Positions 1 to 6,447 of a stretch of 10,746 nt of DNA are shown in pieces (the stretch's first letter is position 1; each line of letters opens with the position of its first letter). The position numbers and the translations under genes are program-made. This DNA comes from Gammaproteobacteria bacterium RIFCSPLOWO2_02_FULL_56_15 (lineage in GTDB: Bacteria; Pseudomonadota; Gammaproteobacteria; Eutrophobiales; Eutrophobiaceae). Location: the NCBI GenBank assembly GCA_001801825.1, contig MGYR01000005.1, positions 806 to 11,551 of the forward strand. The letters are read 5' to 3'. The notes beneath the pieces are model-generated. The model was not told where the DNA came from and did no database searches. It was given only the letters and a program-made list of their open reading frames with translations.

Positions 1-68
1 TTTGCATCCGGCGGTTCTCTTTGCAGCGACCTGCCGGGGCCACTCAAATTCTCAAGCGGCGATACCAT
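1..68 (-). CDS. Start of a probable HEPN-domain partner protein (partial, runs off left edge)
   Basis: Only the first 22 codons lie in the window. On the minus strand an ATG at 68-66 opens a frame reading MVSPLENLSGPGRSLQREPP and continuing DA to the edge. A purine-rich GGGGAGGA sits immediately upstream. The frame overlaps the last 17 nt of the preceding winged-helix nucleotidyltransferase gene, which suggests translational coupling. From family memory, small HEPN proteins encoded next to such nucleotidyltransferases often begin with a short leader followed by an L(K/Q)xEPPDA-like stretch, as here. HEPN proteins of this kind are candidate RNases paired with an MNT-type antitoxin. The catalytic RX4-6H motif would lie outside the window, so the assignment is inference. 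A TTG at 47-45 in the same frame is an alternative start. Confidence 0.5.
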   Translation of the reverse strand, partial: MVSPLENLSGPGRSLQREPPDA

Positions 69-681
69 GTTCCTCCCCGATCACCCACAGATTGGGTTGC
101 GCCAGAACCCGTTTGACGAAAGCATTATCGGCCCGGACACGCTTATCGAGTTCCTGTTGGGAATACACCGTTGGATTCACGGTCCGCCCAAGCCGGTTCG
201 TTGCCTCTTCCAGGACGGTAAACAGATCGGCATACGACAAACTGTCGCTTACCACCATCAGATCGATATCGCTCTGTGCCGTATCTTGCCCCTTGGCTAC
301 CGAGCCATAAACAAACGCGGCGTGAATCTGCGGTGCCAGCGGGGCCAAGGCCGCCCGCAGCACGTCAACCAGACCGGAAGACTTCAGCACCAAACCGCGC
401 AACTCCTCGAACACCGGCGCCGCCGCGTTGGCTTGATAGTGTTTCTGATTGCCCACGCGCGTGACGGCCACCAGCCCCGCGGCCTCAAGACGGGCCAGCT
501 CCCGCTGTACCGCTCCCGTGCCGGAACCCGCAAGAGCGATCACCTCGTTGCCGTAAAAACTCCGGCCCGGATTCCCAAACAAGACCGCCAGCACGCGTTG
601 CTGCACCTTGGTGAAGAGCGCGTCGGCGATCCCGGAAACCGGCAGTGGAAGGGTTTTGCCTGATCGTTTCGTTATACCCAT
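52..681 (-). CDS. Winged-helix DNA-binding / MNT-type nucleotidyltransferase fusion, probable autoregulated antitoxin-like protein
   Basis: This is a 209-residue protein when started at the ATG at 681. Residues about 22-85 look like a winged helix (residues such as YGNEVIALAG and VQRELARLEAAGLV, then a wing). The C-terminal half is a minimal nucleotidyltransferase with a YGSVAKG motif (G126, S127) and SDIDL with the two metal-binding aspartates (D138, D140). A later GRTVNPTVYS segment is typical of this fusion family. Catalytic residues are intact. Members are thought to regulate their own promoter and to transfer nucleotides to a HEPN partner, as in HEPN/MNT toxin-antitoxin pairs; that role is inferred here. 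A TTG at 717 would add 12 residues, but those codons are exactly the -35, operator repeats and -10, so I prefer ATG 681. The 3' end overlaps the next gene by 17 nt. Confidence 0.85.
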   Translation of the reverse strand: MGITKRSGKTLPLPVSGIADALFTKVQQRVLAVLFGNPGRSFYGNEVIALAGSGTGAVQRELARLEAAGLVAVTRVGNQKHYQANAAAPVFEELRGLVLKSSGLVDVLRAALAPLAPQIHAAFVYGSVAKGQDTAQSDIDLMVVSDSLSYADLFTVLEEATNRLGRTVNPTVYSQQELDKRVRADNAFVKRVLAQPNLWVIGEEHGIAA

Positions 682-717
682 ATTGGGTATAATAAACCCC
701 GAATTGGGTATGTTCAA
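674..717 (-). promoter_or_regulatory. Promoter with embedded operator repeats for the winged-helix nucleotidyltransferase gene
   Basis: On the minus strand, TTGAAC (717-712) and TATTAT (694-689) are separated by exactly 17 nt and make a good sigma-70 promoter. ATACCCA occurs at 711-705 inside the spacer and again at 690-684 overlapping the -10. The second copy forms a 7-bp perfect dyad (ATACCCA-TAT-TGGGTAT on the plus strand, 674-690) with a copy in the other orientation at 680-674. The two direct copies start 21 bp apart, about two helical turns. The dyad covers the ATG at 681-679, so a repressor bound there would block both polymerase and the start site. The gene's own winged-helix domain is the obvious candidate repressor (inference). 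The expected transcription start falls at about 683-681, so the mRNA may be leaderless. Confidence 0.7.
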
Positions 718-910
718 GCTCGCAAGTCTGGAATCCTATGCCGCACCGTTTTGTTGTGGCGCGCAAGTAGAAGAATGCACCATTCCTAATTTCCACCGAC
801 GCGTCGGCGTTCCAGTGTATTGCGGGCAACCGTGTAGCAATGCAATGAGGTCGGCGTCAATTCGATATCGATACCGTCCACTGTGACATGGCCGGAATAT
901 GAATGTCCAA
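718..910. other. Unassigned junction sequence between the hsdM stub and the nucleotidyltransferase promoter
   Basis: No convincing gene was found here on either strand. The stretch begins where HsdM similarity stops and ends at the -35 of the next gene. It contains a 12-bp perfect palindrome, CCGACGCGTCGG (796-807), and a small TCGATATCGA palindrome near 863. Its origin is unknown. It could be the far side of a deletion that removed most of the restriction system, or a worn-down mobile element end. Confidence 0.35.
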
Positions 911-1084
911 GCCGACCTCCTTGGCGATGCGATTCAGTTCGTCATCGAATACGTCGCACAGGCGCTTGGTGAAGATGAGCGGGAGGATGTAGTCCTTGAA
1001 CTTCGGTGCATCTTTCGCACCGCGAATGGAACAAGCGGCGTCCCAGATCCAGGATTCGAGGGATTTGTCGTTACCGTTGGTCAT
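857..1084 (-). pseudogene. hsdM: Truncated 5' end of type I restriction-modification DNA methyltransferase subunit HsdM
   Basis: The 75-residue frame starts at an ATG (1084-1082) with a good AGGA site 7 nt upstream (1095-1092). Residues 8-58 (SLESWIWDAACSIRGAKDAP, then KFKDYILPLIFTKRLCDVFD and DELNRIAKEVG) closely match the helical N-terminal domain of HsdM methyltransferases as I know them. After residue 58, near position 911, the sequence turns into an unrelated tail (DIHIPAMSQWTVSISN) and stops. Normal HsdM proteins are about 500 residues or more. The SAM-binding and NPPF/NPPY catalytic domains are absent here, and no hsdS or hsdR is seen. It lies 103 nt after jetD on the same strand. I read it as a decayed remnant. 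A short expressed protein is possible because the start signals are intact, but it could not methylate DNA. Confidence 0.82.
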
Positions 1085-1187
1085 TCAGGTTTCCTGTTTT
1101 TGCAGCACCTTACCAATACTGTATGTGGGCAAGGTAAGTACATCAAGCCGAGACAGCCGCCGGATCACCGCTCTGTCGGGTTCTGTT

Positions 1188-2387
1188 TCACCCACCAGGA
1201 TCTGTTCCCGCCAGCGCCGTTATCAGGTAATCAAAGCGGATCCGCTCCTGCTCCAGGCGCAGATGGTCTCCAAAACGGTTGCTGCAGAGATCCTGATAGA
1301 GCCGTTGTTCGGAGTCGGTCAGATACTTGAGTTCACGCTGCTCCGGCTGGCCTTCCTGGCCCCAGAATCCGCGGTGAGCCAGCAGCGCCGGTTCATCCAT
1401 CAGCAGGCTTTGAACCTTCGATAATTTTCCCCTGAGTTGGTCGAGGATGATAAAGCCATGGGTGTCAATGTCCCCCCAGTAGTACAGCCGGACCCGCTTG
1501 AGCCAGGCAACATCGGACAGCGCCTCGAAGCCATAGCCGGCGCCGAAGATGACCAGGCTGTGCGCCAACGTCGGAAAGGCGAGAAAATTGATCTCGTTTT
1601 CGGTGATGAACACCCGCCGGATCCGGGCGGCAACGACCGGGTGCTGATCCAGCTCGCGAAAATCTTTCGTGCTGAGCGTGATGTCGGCATCGCGGCCGGG
1701 CAACAAGGACAACCCCGGATCCAGAATGCGGAAACGGACCAGCAGAGGTTTGCTGGAAAAACCATAGCGGCGCTCAAACTGGCTCACACTCTTCTCACTG
1801 TGCCGGATTTGTTCCGGCGGCAAGGCGAGGTCCAGCAACGGTAGTAACACACCGCGATGCTGTTCGATGAATTTGCTGTCGATGCCGGGAATGCTGACCT
1901 GCCGCAGATAGATGCCGGGTTCGGGATGGGCCAGCAGCCAGACAATGAAATCCAGCAGTTTGCTCCAGACATCGGCCAGGCCCAGGGCCTTCTGCGGATA
2001 TCGTTGCACCCAGGGCATGAGTTGCGTCAAGCGTTCCTGGGTCTGGGAAACCAGATTGGCAAACCGCTGGACTTCCCGTTGCCTGCCGAGGATGGCGATG
2101 GCCGCCTCCGGTGTATCCACCCAGGCGGCCACCGGCACGCGGTTTTCCCCCAGCACCCGGTGGCGGATGACACGGGTCTCTATGCGGAAGCCCCGGACTG
2201 CTTGCAGGGCGCTGATCCATGCGCGAACCTCATCGAAGCGCTCCGTCAGTGCCTTGCTGTCGGGGGTCTTGAAGGCCATGCGCCGGGGAAATTCCAATCC
2301 ACCAAGCGGGCCGGTGGCCAGCAGGAGGCCCCGGTCCCACCATTGCTGCAACTGGGCGCGCAGGGCTTTCTCATCCGTCCATTGCAT
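1188..2387 (-). CDS. jetD: Wadjet type I nuclease subunit JetD (TOPRIM-type, DUF3322/DUF2220)
   Basis: JetD is the DNA-cleaving subunit of Wadjet; it cuts circular plasmid DNA captured by the JetABC SMC complex. From the ATG at 2387 the protein has 399 residues, a usual JetD length. The N-terminal part (WTDEKALRAQLQQWWDRGLL) is typical of the DUF3322 region. The C-terminal TOPRIM-like domain shows ITENEINFLAFP (glutamates 263 and 265) and YYWGDIDTHGF (D306, D308), the expected acidic metal-binding cluster, followed by a conserved-looking LEQERI near the end. All key acidic residues are present, so it should be active. A GTG at 2402 overlaps the jetC stop by 4 nt and would add five residues (VNGTR). 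I chose the ATG because family members as I recall them start just before the W-T motif and because GGGA lies 5 nt upstream of it. Confidence 0.92.
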   Translation of the reverse strand: MQWTDEKALRAQLQQWWDRGLLLATGPLGGLEFPRRMAFKTPDSKALTERFDEVRAWISALQAVRGFRIETRVIRHRVLGENRVPVAAWVDTPEAAIAILGRQREVQRFANLVSQTQERLTQLMPWVQRYPQKALGLADVWSKLLDFIVWLLAHPEPGIYLRQVSIPGIDSKFIEQHRGVLLPLLDLALPPEQIRHSEKSVSQFERRYGFSSKPLLVRFRILDPGLSLLPGRDADITLSTKDFRELDQHPVVAARIRRVFITENEINFLAFPTLAHSLVIFGAGYGFEALSDVAWLKRVRLYYWGDIDTHGFIILDQLRGKLSKVQSLLMDEPALLAHRGFWGQEGQPEQRELKYLTDSEQRLYQDLCSNRFGDHLRLEQERIRFDYLITALAGTDPGG

Positions 2388-2398
2388 ACGGGTCCCGT

Positions 2399-5300
2399 TC
2401 ACCCTGCAGTGATGGTGCTTCTGATCCCGTCCGCCACGGCCCGCTCCTGCCGGTAGGTTTCAATACTCAGGTTGCGGATCTTCGAAGCGCTGCCCGCCTC
2501 GTTGTGGACAAAGCCCACGGCAGCCACATGCGGCTCGATGATGCTGATTTTCTGCAGCGGGGTGACTATCAATAATTGCAGATTCAGTTGCTGGAACAAT
2601 TTCAGTCCGTATTCGGTGGATTCATCGGAGCCACGGCCGAAGGCCTCGTCGATCACGACAAAACGAAAAGAGCGTGAGCGCACCGCTCCCCATTCCAGAC
2701 CGAACTGGTAGGCCAGGCTCGCCGCCAGGATGGTATAGGCCAGTTTTTCCTTTTGCCCGCCGGACTTGCCGCCTGAATCGGAATAATGCTCGTATTCCGA
2801 ATGATCTTCCCGCCAGCGTTCGGAAGCGGCGAAGCCGAACCAGTTGCGTACATCGGTCACCCGGGCGGTCCAGCGTTTATCCAGATCGCTCAGACCTTCG
2901 CGGCCGCGAAAACGCTCGATGATGTGTTTCACTTGCAGGAATTTGGCTTCGGAATACTGCTCATCCTCCGAGCCGGTGAGAGCGCCCTCGGTACAGGTGC
3001 GCAGTTCACTCTGAAAGTCACGGATATCGGCATCCTGTGCGGGCTGTGCCTCCAGCAAGATATAGCGGCCAGGGTTGTAATCAATCTGGGTCAGTGAGGT
3101 GTTGATTTGCGCAATTCGATCCTTGATGGTTTCCCGCTCGCGGTATAACTGGGACTGGAAGTTGGCCACTTCCCGAATGGTGTTTTCGTTTAATAATTCC
3201 TTGAAACGATTTTCGAAACGGGGCAGGTCATCGGCCTGCAGCACCGAGAGCATCTGCCGGTAGTCTTCCCCGGCGGCCACTGCCGTATCCACCTCCCGGG
3301 TCTCCAACGGATATTCGTAGCTGTACTGGCTCATGGCGCGGACGATCCGTTCTTCCAGCCCCTTCAGTCGTCGATCGCCGGCATCGATCTTATCCTGCAA
3401 CCACCGGCGCAGGTCCTGCTGGCGCGTGTCACAGTTCTCGACGGTAATCGTAACTTCTCCCAATGCCTCGGGTAACAGGCTGTCCAGTTGCGCAAACCAG
3501 GCCTGGCTGTCCTGGGTGGCGGCCTGGGAGATCAGGGCGCAGGAGGCGGCATGGAGTTGTTCCGCATCTTCCAGTTTTTGCTCGGTCCGCGCGTGGGTGG
3601 CCTTGGCCTCGTCCAGCAGGGTCAGGCCGCGGGCCTGCTCCTGCTCAAGGTCCTGCAACCGGTCCGTCAGGGTTTGCAACATATTGGAGGCGGATTGCAG
3701 TTGTTTCAGCTCGTCCTGCAACCGTTCGATTCCCGCCACCAGGGCTTGCCAGTCGAGTTCCTGGAACTCCGGATATTCTTCCAGTTTGTTGATGGCATCG
3801 AGGATCTCCCGGTTCAGTTTTTCGTCCCGGTTGTGGCGGGCGATGATGGCGCCCAGATCCGCCATGGCTTTTTCCAGCAGGCGCAACTTATGTTGCAAGG
3901 CCGTGATCTTTTCCTGGTTGCTCCAGCCGAGCACAAAACGGCTGCGGTCGTTCAGGGCATAGCGATCGTCCTTTTCGTGGCGTTCGCCACCACCCTTGAT
4001 TTGACCGTTCCGGGTAATGGCTCGTTGCTCGCGCCGGAATTGCTCCTGGGTTTCGCAACAGGCGACATCAAAGCGCCTGCGGATCTCCTGATCCAGCCAG
4101 GGATAAAAGACAGACCCGGGTTTGATGGCGATTTTATCCACCAGGGAATCCGGATGCAGGGCCGGGATACTGCTTGCCTGTGCCGACCGTACGCGATAGT
4201 ACACCAGGCGGCCGCGCAGATGGGTGTCATCCACCCACTGGGCCACCCGGCTGTAGTGCGCCTCCGGCACCAGCAGGGACAAACCGAAATTATGCAGCAG
4301 TCGCTCCATGGCGCCTTCCCAGTCCCTGGATTCCTCCCGGACTTGCAGCAGTTCGCCGGCGAAGGGCAGTTCACTTTCCATCAGGTCCAGCGCCTGACAC
4401 AGTTGCTGGCGCAGGCTGATCTGCGCCTGCTCAATATTACTCTGGCGGGATTTCAGACTGGCGATATCTTGCCGGAGACTCTGGCGTTCCTCCTTTTTGC
4501 GTAAAAAATCGAATTCTGTTTCACGCGACCGGTTATTGAGGTCAGTCTGCGCCGCAAGCAACAGCTCCTGTCTCCGGCGGAGTTCCTGCTTCTGCAGCAG
4601 GAAGGCATCTTCTGATGGGGCCGGTGTCATGGTGAGGGCCGCCAGCCCATCCTGGTAACGCCGGGCCCGTTGCCGACGCTGTTCCCGCTCACTCTCCTGC
4701 CGGCGGATTTCCTGACGCACGCGCTCGATGCGATCGCCGCCGTTGGCGGCAATCTGCTGTTTCAGCTCCAGCTCTGCCGCGCGTTGTTCGGCCACGCCGG
4801 CGGCCAGCCGGCCGACCTTGGCATGCTGCCGTTCGAGCGTCGCCCGCAGGTGCCCCTGCCGCTCCTCCAGTAATCGTACTTTCCGGGTGGCGAAAAAAGG
4901 CGTCAGGGCCTCGCGGCACTGCCGAATCTCGGCCACCTTCCCGCTCTGCTCGCGGTGCTGTCTGCAATCTTCCACCAGCGGCGTGAGCAGCTCGATTTGC
5001 CGCCGCGCCTTGAGTACCGCTGCATGGGCGCGGTTGAGATCGTCGAAGTGTTCAATCAGCAACTTGATACGCGGGGCGGCTGCAAAAGGCTCCAGCATGT
5101 GGCCCCGGACAAAATCGGTGAGATTGCCCACCGACTTCATGGATACGGTTTGATGGAACAAATCCAGCGCCTGCTCGTTGTCGATGCCGAAACGGCGGCG
5201 GAACCACGCCCCGTATTGCGGGAAATGATCCATCACTTCAATCCCATCCTGCCGCAAACGCTTGCGCAGGGCATTGATCTCGCTGCCGAAGCGGGAGAAA

Positions 5301-5803
5301 TCCGCGCTGATGCCTAGGGCGCGTTCGGCGCCGACATAGAAACGCTCCGGCTGGCCCTGCTGGTCTTTCATCCAGAACACCTGCGCCAGGGTGATGGACT
5401 GGTCATAGCCCTGATTGTGGAAAACGCCCAGGATGACCGAATAGCTGTTGTGATCCCGTAGCGCCACAGGCCGCGCCTTGCCGGCGGTCTCATTGCGTTC
5501 GGACTTGTAATAGCCCAGCACATAGGAGCGCAGGGAGCGCTCCTTCTGATCAGCCCCGGCGGCCTTGTTATAAGCGACCCGGTGGGCCGGCACCAGCAGG
5601 GTCGTGACCGCATCCACCAGGGTGGACTTGCCCGAACCGATATCGCCGGTCAGCAAGGCGTTCCTGCCCCCCAGATGCAGGGACCACACCTGTCCGTCAA
5701 AGGTGCCCCAGTTGTAGACTTCCAGCCGCTGCAAGCGAAAACCGGCCAGGGCATCCTTGCCGACGAAATCCAGTTCCGGTGCAACCGGCTCAGTCCCGCT
5801 CAC
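2399..5803 (-). CDS. jetC: Wadjet type I SMC-like ATPase JetC
   Basis: JetC is the motor of the complex: an SMC-family ATPase that dimerises, binds DNA and extrudes loops with JetA and JetB. The product is 1134 residues. The N-terminal head has LQRLEVYNWGTFDG followed by Walker A GDIGSGKST (53-61). Long Glu/Gln/Arg-rich coiled-coil arms run from roughly 270 to 470 and 630 to 900 and flank a globular hinge-like region (about 475-625). The C-terminal head carries the signature SGGKSGGQKEK (about 1010-1020) and Walker B FRFVVIDEAF (1046-1055), with the catalytic glutamate present. The start is a GTG at 5803-5801, supported by GGGGA 8 nt upstream. It overlaps the end of jetB by 14 nt. The frame stays open 70 codons further upstream, but that stretch is a shadow of jetB. 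It belongs to the MukB/MksB-like COG4913 group, not to RecF or SbcC. Confidence 0.95.
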   Translation of the reverse strand: MSGTEPVAPELDFVGKDALAGFRLQRLEVYNWGTFDGQVWSLHLGGRNALLTGDIGSGKSTLVDAVTTLLVPAHRVAYNKAAGADQKERSLRSYVLGYYKSERNETAGKARPVALRDHNSYSVILGVFHNQGYDQSITLAQVFWMKDQQGQPERFYVGAERALGISADFSRFGSEINALRKRLRQDGIEVMDHFPQYGAWFRRRFGIDNEQALDLFHQTVSMKSVGNLTDFVRGHMLEPFAAAPRIKLLIEHFDDLNRAHAAVLKARRQIELLTPLVEDCRQHREQSGKVAEIRQCREALTPFFATRKVRLLEERQGHLRATLERQHAKVGRLAAGVAEQRAAELELKQQIAANGGDRIERVRQEIRRQESEREQRRQRARRYQDGLAALTMTPAPSEDAFLLQKQELRRRQELLLAAQTDLNNRSRETEFDFLRKKEERQSLRQDIASLKSRQSNIEQAQISLRQQLCQALDLMESELPFAGELLQVREESRDWEGAMERLLHNFGLSLLVPEAHYSRVAQWVDDTHLRGRLVYYRVRSAQASSIPALHPDSLVDKIAIKPGSVFYPWLDQEIRRRFDVACCETQEQFRREQRAITRNGQIKGGGERHEKDDRYALNDRSRFVLGWSNQEKITALQHKLRLLEKAMADLGAIIARHNRDEKLNREILDAINKLEEYPEFQELDWQALVAGIERLQDELKQLQSASNMLQTLTDRLQDLEQEQARGLTLLDEAKATHARTEQKLEDAEQLHAASCALISQAATQDSQAWFAQLDSLLPEALGEVTITVENCDTRQQDLRRWLQDKIDAGDRRLKGLEERIVRAMSQYSYEYPLETREVDTAVAAGEDYRQMLSVLQADDLPRFENRFKELLNENTIREVANFQSQLYRERETIKDRIAQINTSLTQIDYNPGRYILLEAQPAQDADIRDFQSELRTCTEGALTGSEDEQYSEAKFLQVKHIIERFRGREGLSDLDKRWTARVTDVRNWFGFAASERWREDHSEYEHYSDSGGKSGGQKEKLAYTILAASLAYQFGLEWGAVRSRSFRFVVIDEAFGRGSDESTEYGLKLFQQLNLQLLIVTPLQKISIIEPHVAAVGFVHNEAGSASKIRNLSIETYRQERAVADGIRSTITAG

Positions 5804-6446
5804 TATCCGTATCCCCAAGCAGATGTTGCTGGTATTGCAGGAGCTTCTGGTCCAGTGCCGAAAGCCATTGGGCATCCACAAAGGCCTTGATGATGCGGCG
5901 TACTTCAAAGCCGGGCGCCGGACCCGAGCCGCTTGGTTGCAGACGGCGCAGAAAACCGAGCTCCACGACTTTATTAATGTGCTGCTCGATCTGGTTGACC
6001 AGCCGCGCGTCATTGCTGCTGTCGGGGAGAAACACGCGGATCAGTTCGACGATATCATCCCGTGACAGGACCAGCCGAGTATCGCCGCCGCCGGCATCGA
6101 ATTCCGCCAGTTTCTTGCGCAACAGGGCGAGTAATAAACTGACCGGAAAGGACAACTGCCGCCGCACCACCAGGCGTGGGAGATCCTCCTGATTGCTGCT
6201 GGTGTCCCCTTCGCGCTCCGGCTCGCTGCGGGTGCGTAAAAAGGCATAGCCTTCGGCCTCATCCAGCAGCAGTTCCAGTCCGAGTATGGCGACCTGGTCC
6301 CGCACCCTGGCCTGCAGTCCGAGGAGCTGACCCCAAAGCCAGGGGTCGCCATCCTGATACAGCACACCCTTGAGCAGGAGGATCAGCAGCGTGGAGAGCG
6401 CCGGGTTGGCAGCGTCATGGTCCGTTGGATTGACTTCGGTTTGCAT
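5790..6446 (-). CDS. jetB: Wadjet type I KITE-like subunit JetB (DUF4194)
   Basis: JetB is the small winged-helix (KITE) subunit, the MukE/MksE counterpart, which binds the JetA kleisin and helps the SMC head engage DNA. The product has 218 residues, typical of the family. Features seen are a helical N-terminus (STLLILLLKGVLY), LEAEGY-like residues (LLDEAEGYAFLRTR, 60-73), RRQLSFPVSLLLALLRKKL (95-113) and a second winged-helix-like segment ending in VELGFLRRLQ (161-170). The ATG at 6446-6444 sits 1 nt after the jetA stop. No strong ribosome site precedes it, so coupling to jetA translation is likely. The frame is open 20 codons further upstream, but that part overlaps jetA and is less plausible. 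Identification rests on residue patterns plus position between JetA and JetC. Confidence 0.9.
   Translation of the reverse strand: MQTEVNPTDHDAANPALSTLLILLLKGVLYQDGDPWLWGQLLGLQARVRDQVAILGLELLLDEAEGYAFLRTRSEPEREGDTSSNQEDLPRLVVRRQLSFPVSLLLALLRKKLAEFDAGGGDTRLVLSRDDIVELIRVFLPDSSNDARLVNQIEQHINKVVELGFLRRLQPSGSGPAPGFEVRRIIKAFVDAQWLSALDQKLLQYQQHLLGDTDSERD
5801..5816 (-). promoter_or_regulatory. Ribosome binding site and GTG start of jetC
   Basis: GGGGA (5816-5812) lies 8 nt before the GTG at 5803-5801, inside the last codons of jetB. This fixes the jetC start about 70 codons inside the longest open frame and implies that jetB termination and jetC initiation are coupled. Confidence 0.65.
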
Positions 6447-6447
6447 A

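Noticed and set aside
67..663. Plus-strand open frame of 198 codons opposite the nucleotidyltransferase gene
   Set aside because: It is antisense to a gene with clear catalytic motifs and has low-complexity Arg/Gln/His-rich composition without any domain.
1109..1138. Inverted repeat CTTACC-N18-GGTAAG between jetD and the hsdM stub, as a possible terminator
   Set aside because: The stem is only 6 bp with an 18-nt loop and no T-run follows on either strand, so it does not support a rho-independent terminator.
3488..4504. Plus-strand open frame of 338 codons opposite jetC
   Set aside because: It lies entirely antisense to the conserved coiled-coil and hinge region of jetC, shows only Leu/Gln-rich composition expected from the reverse of that sequence, and has no recognisable domain or ribosome site.
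5804..6013. 70-codon upstream extension of jetC in the same open frame
   Set aside because: The extension is fully inside jetB, has atypical Arg/Ser-rich composition, and a GTG with a well-placed GGGGA exists at 5803 just before the conserved JetC N-terminus.
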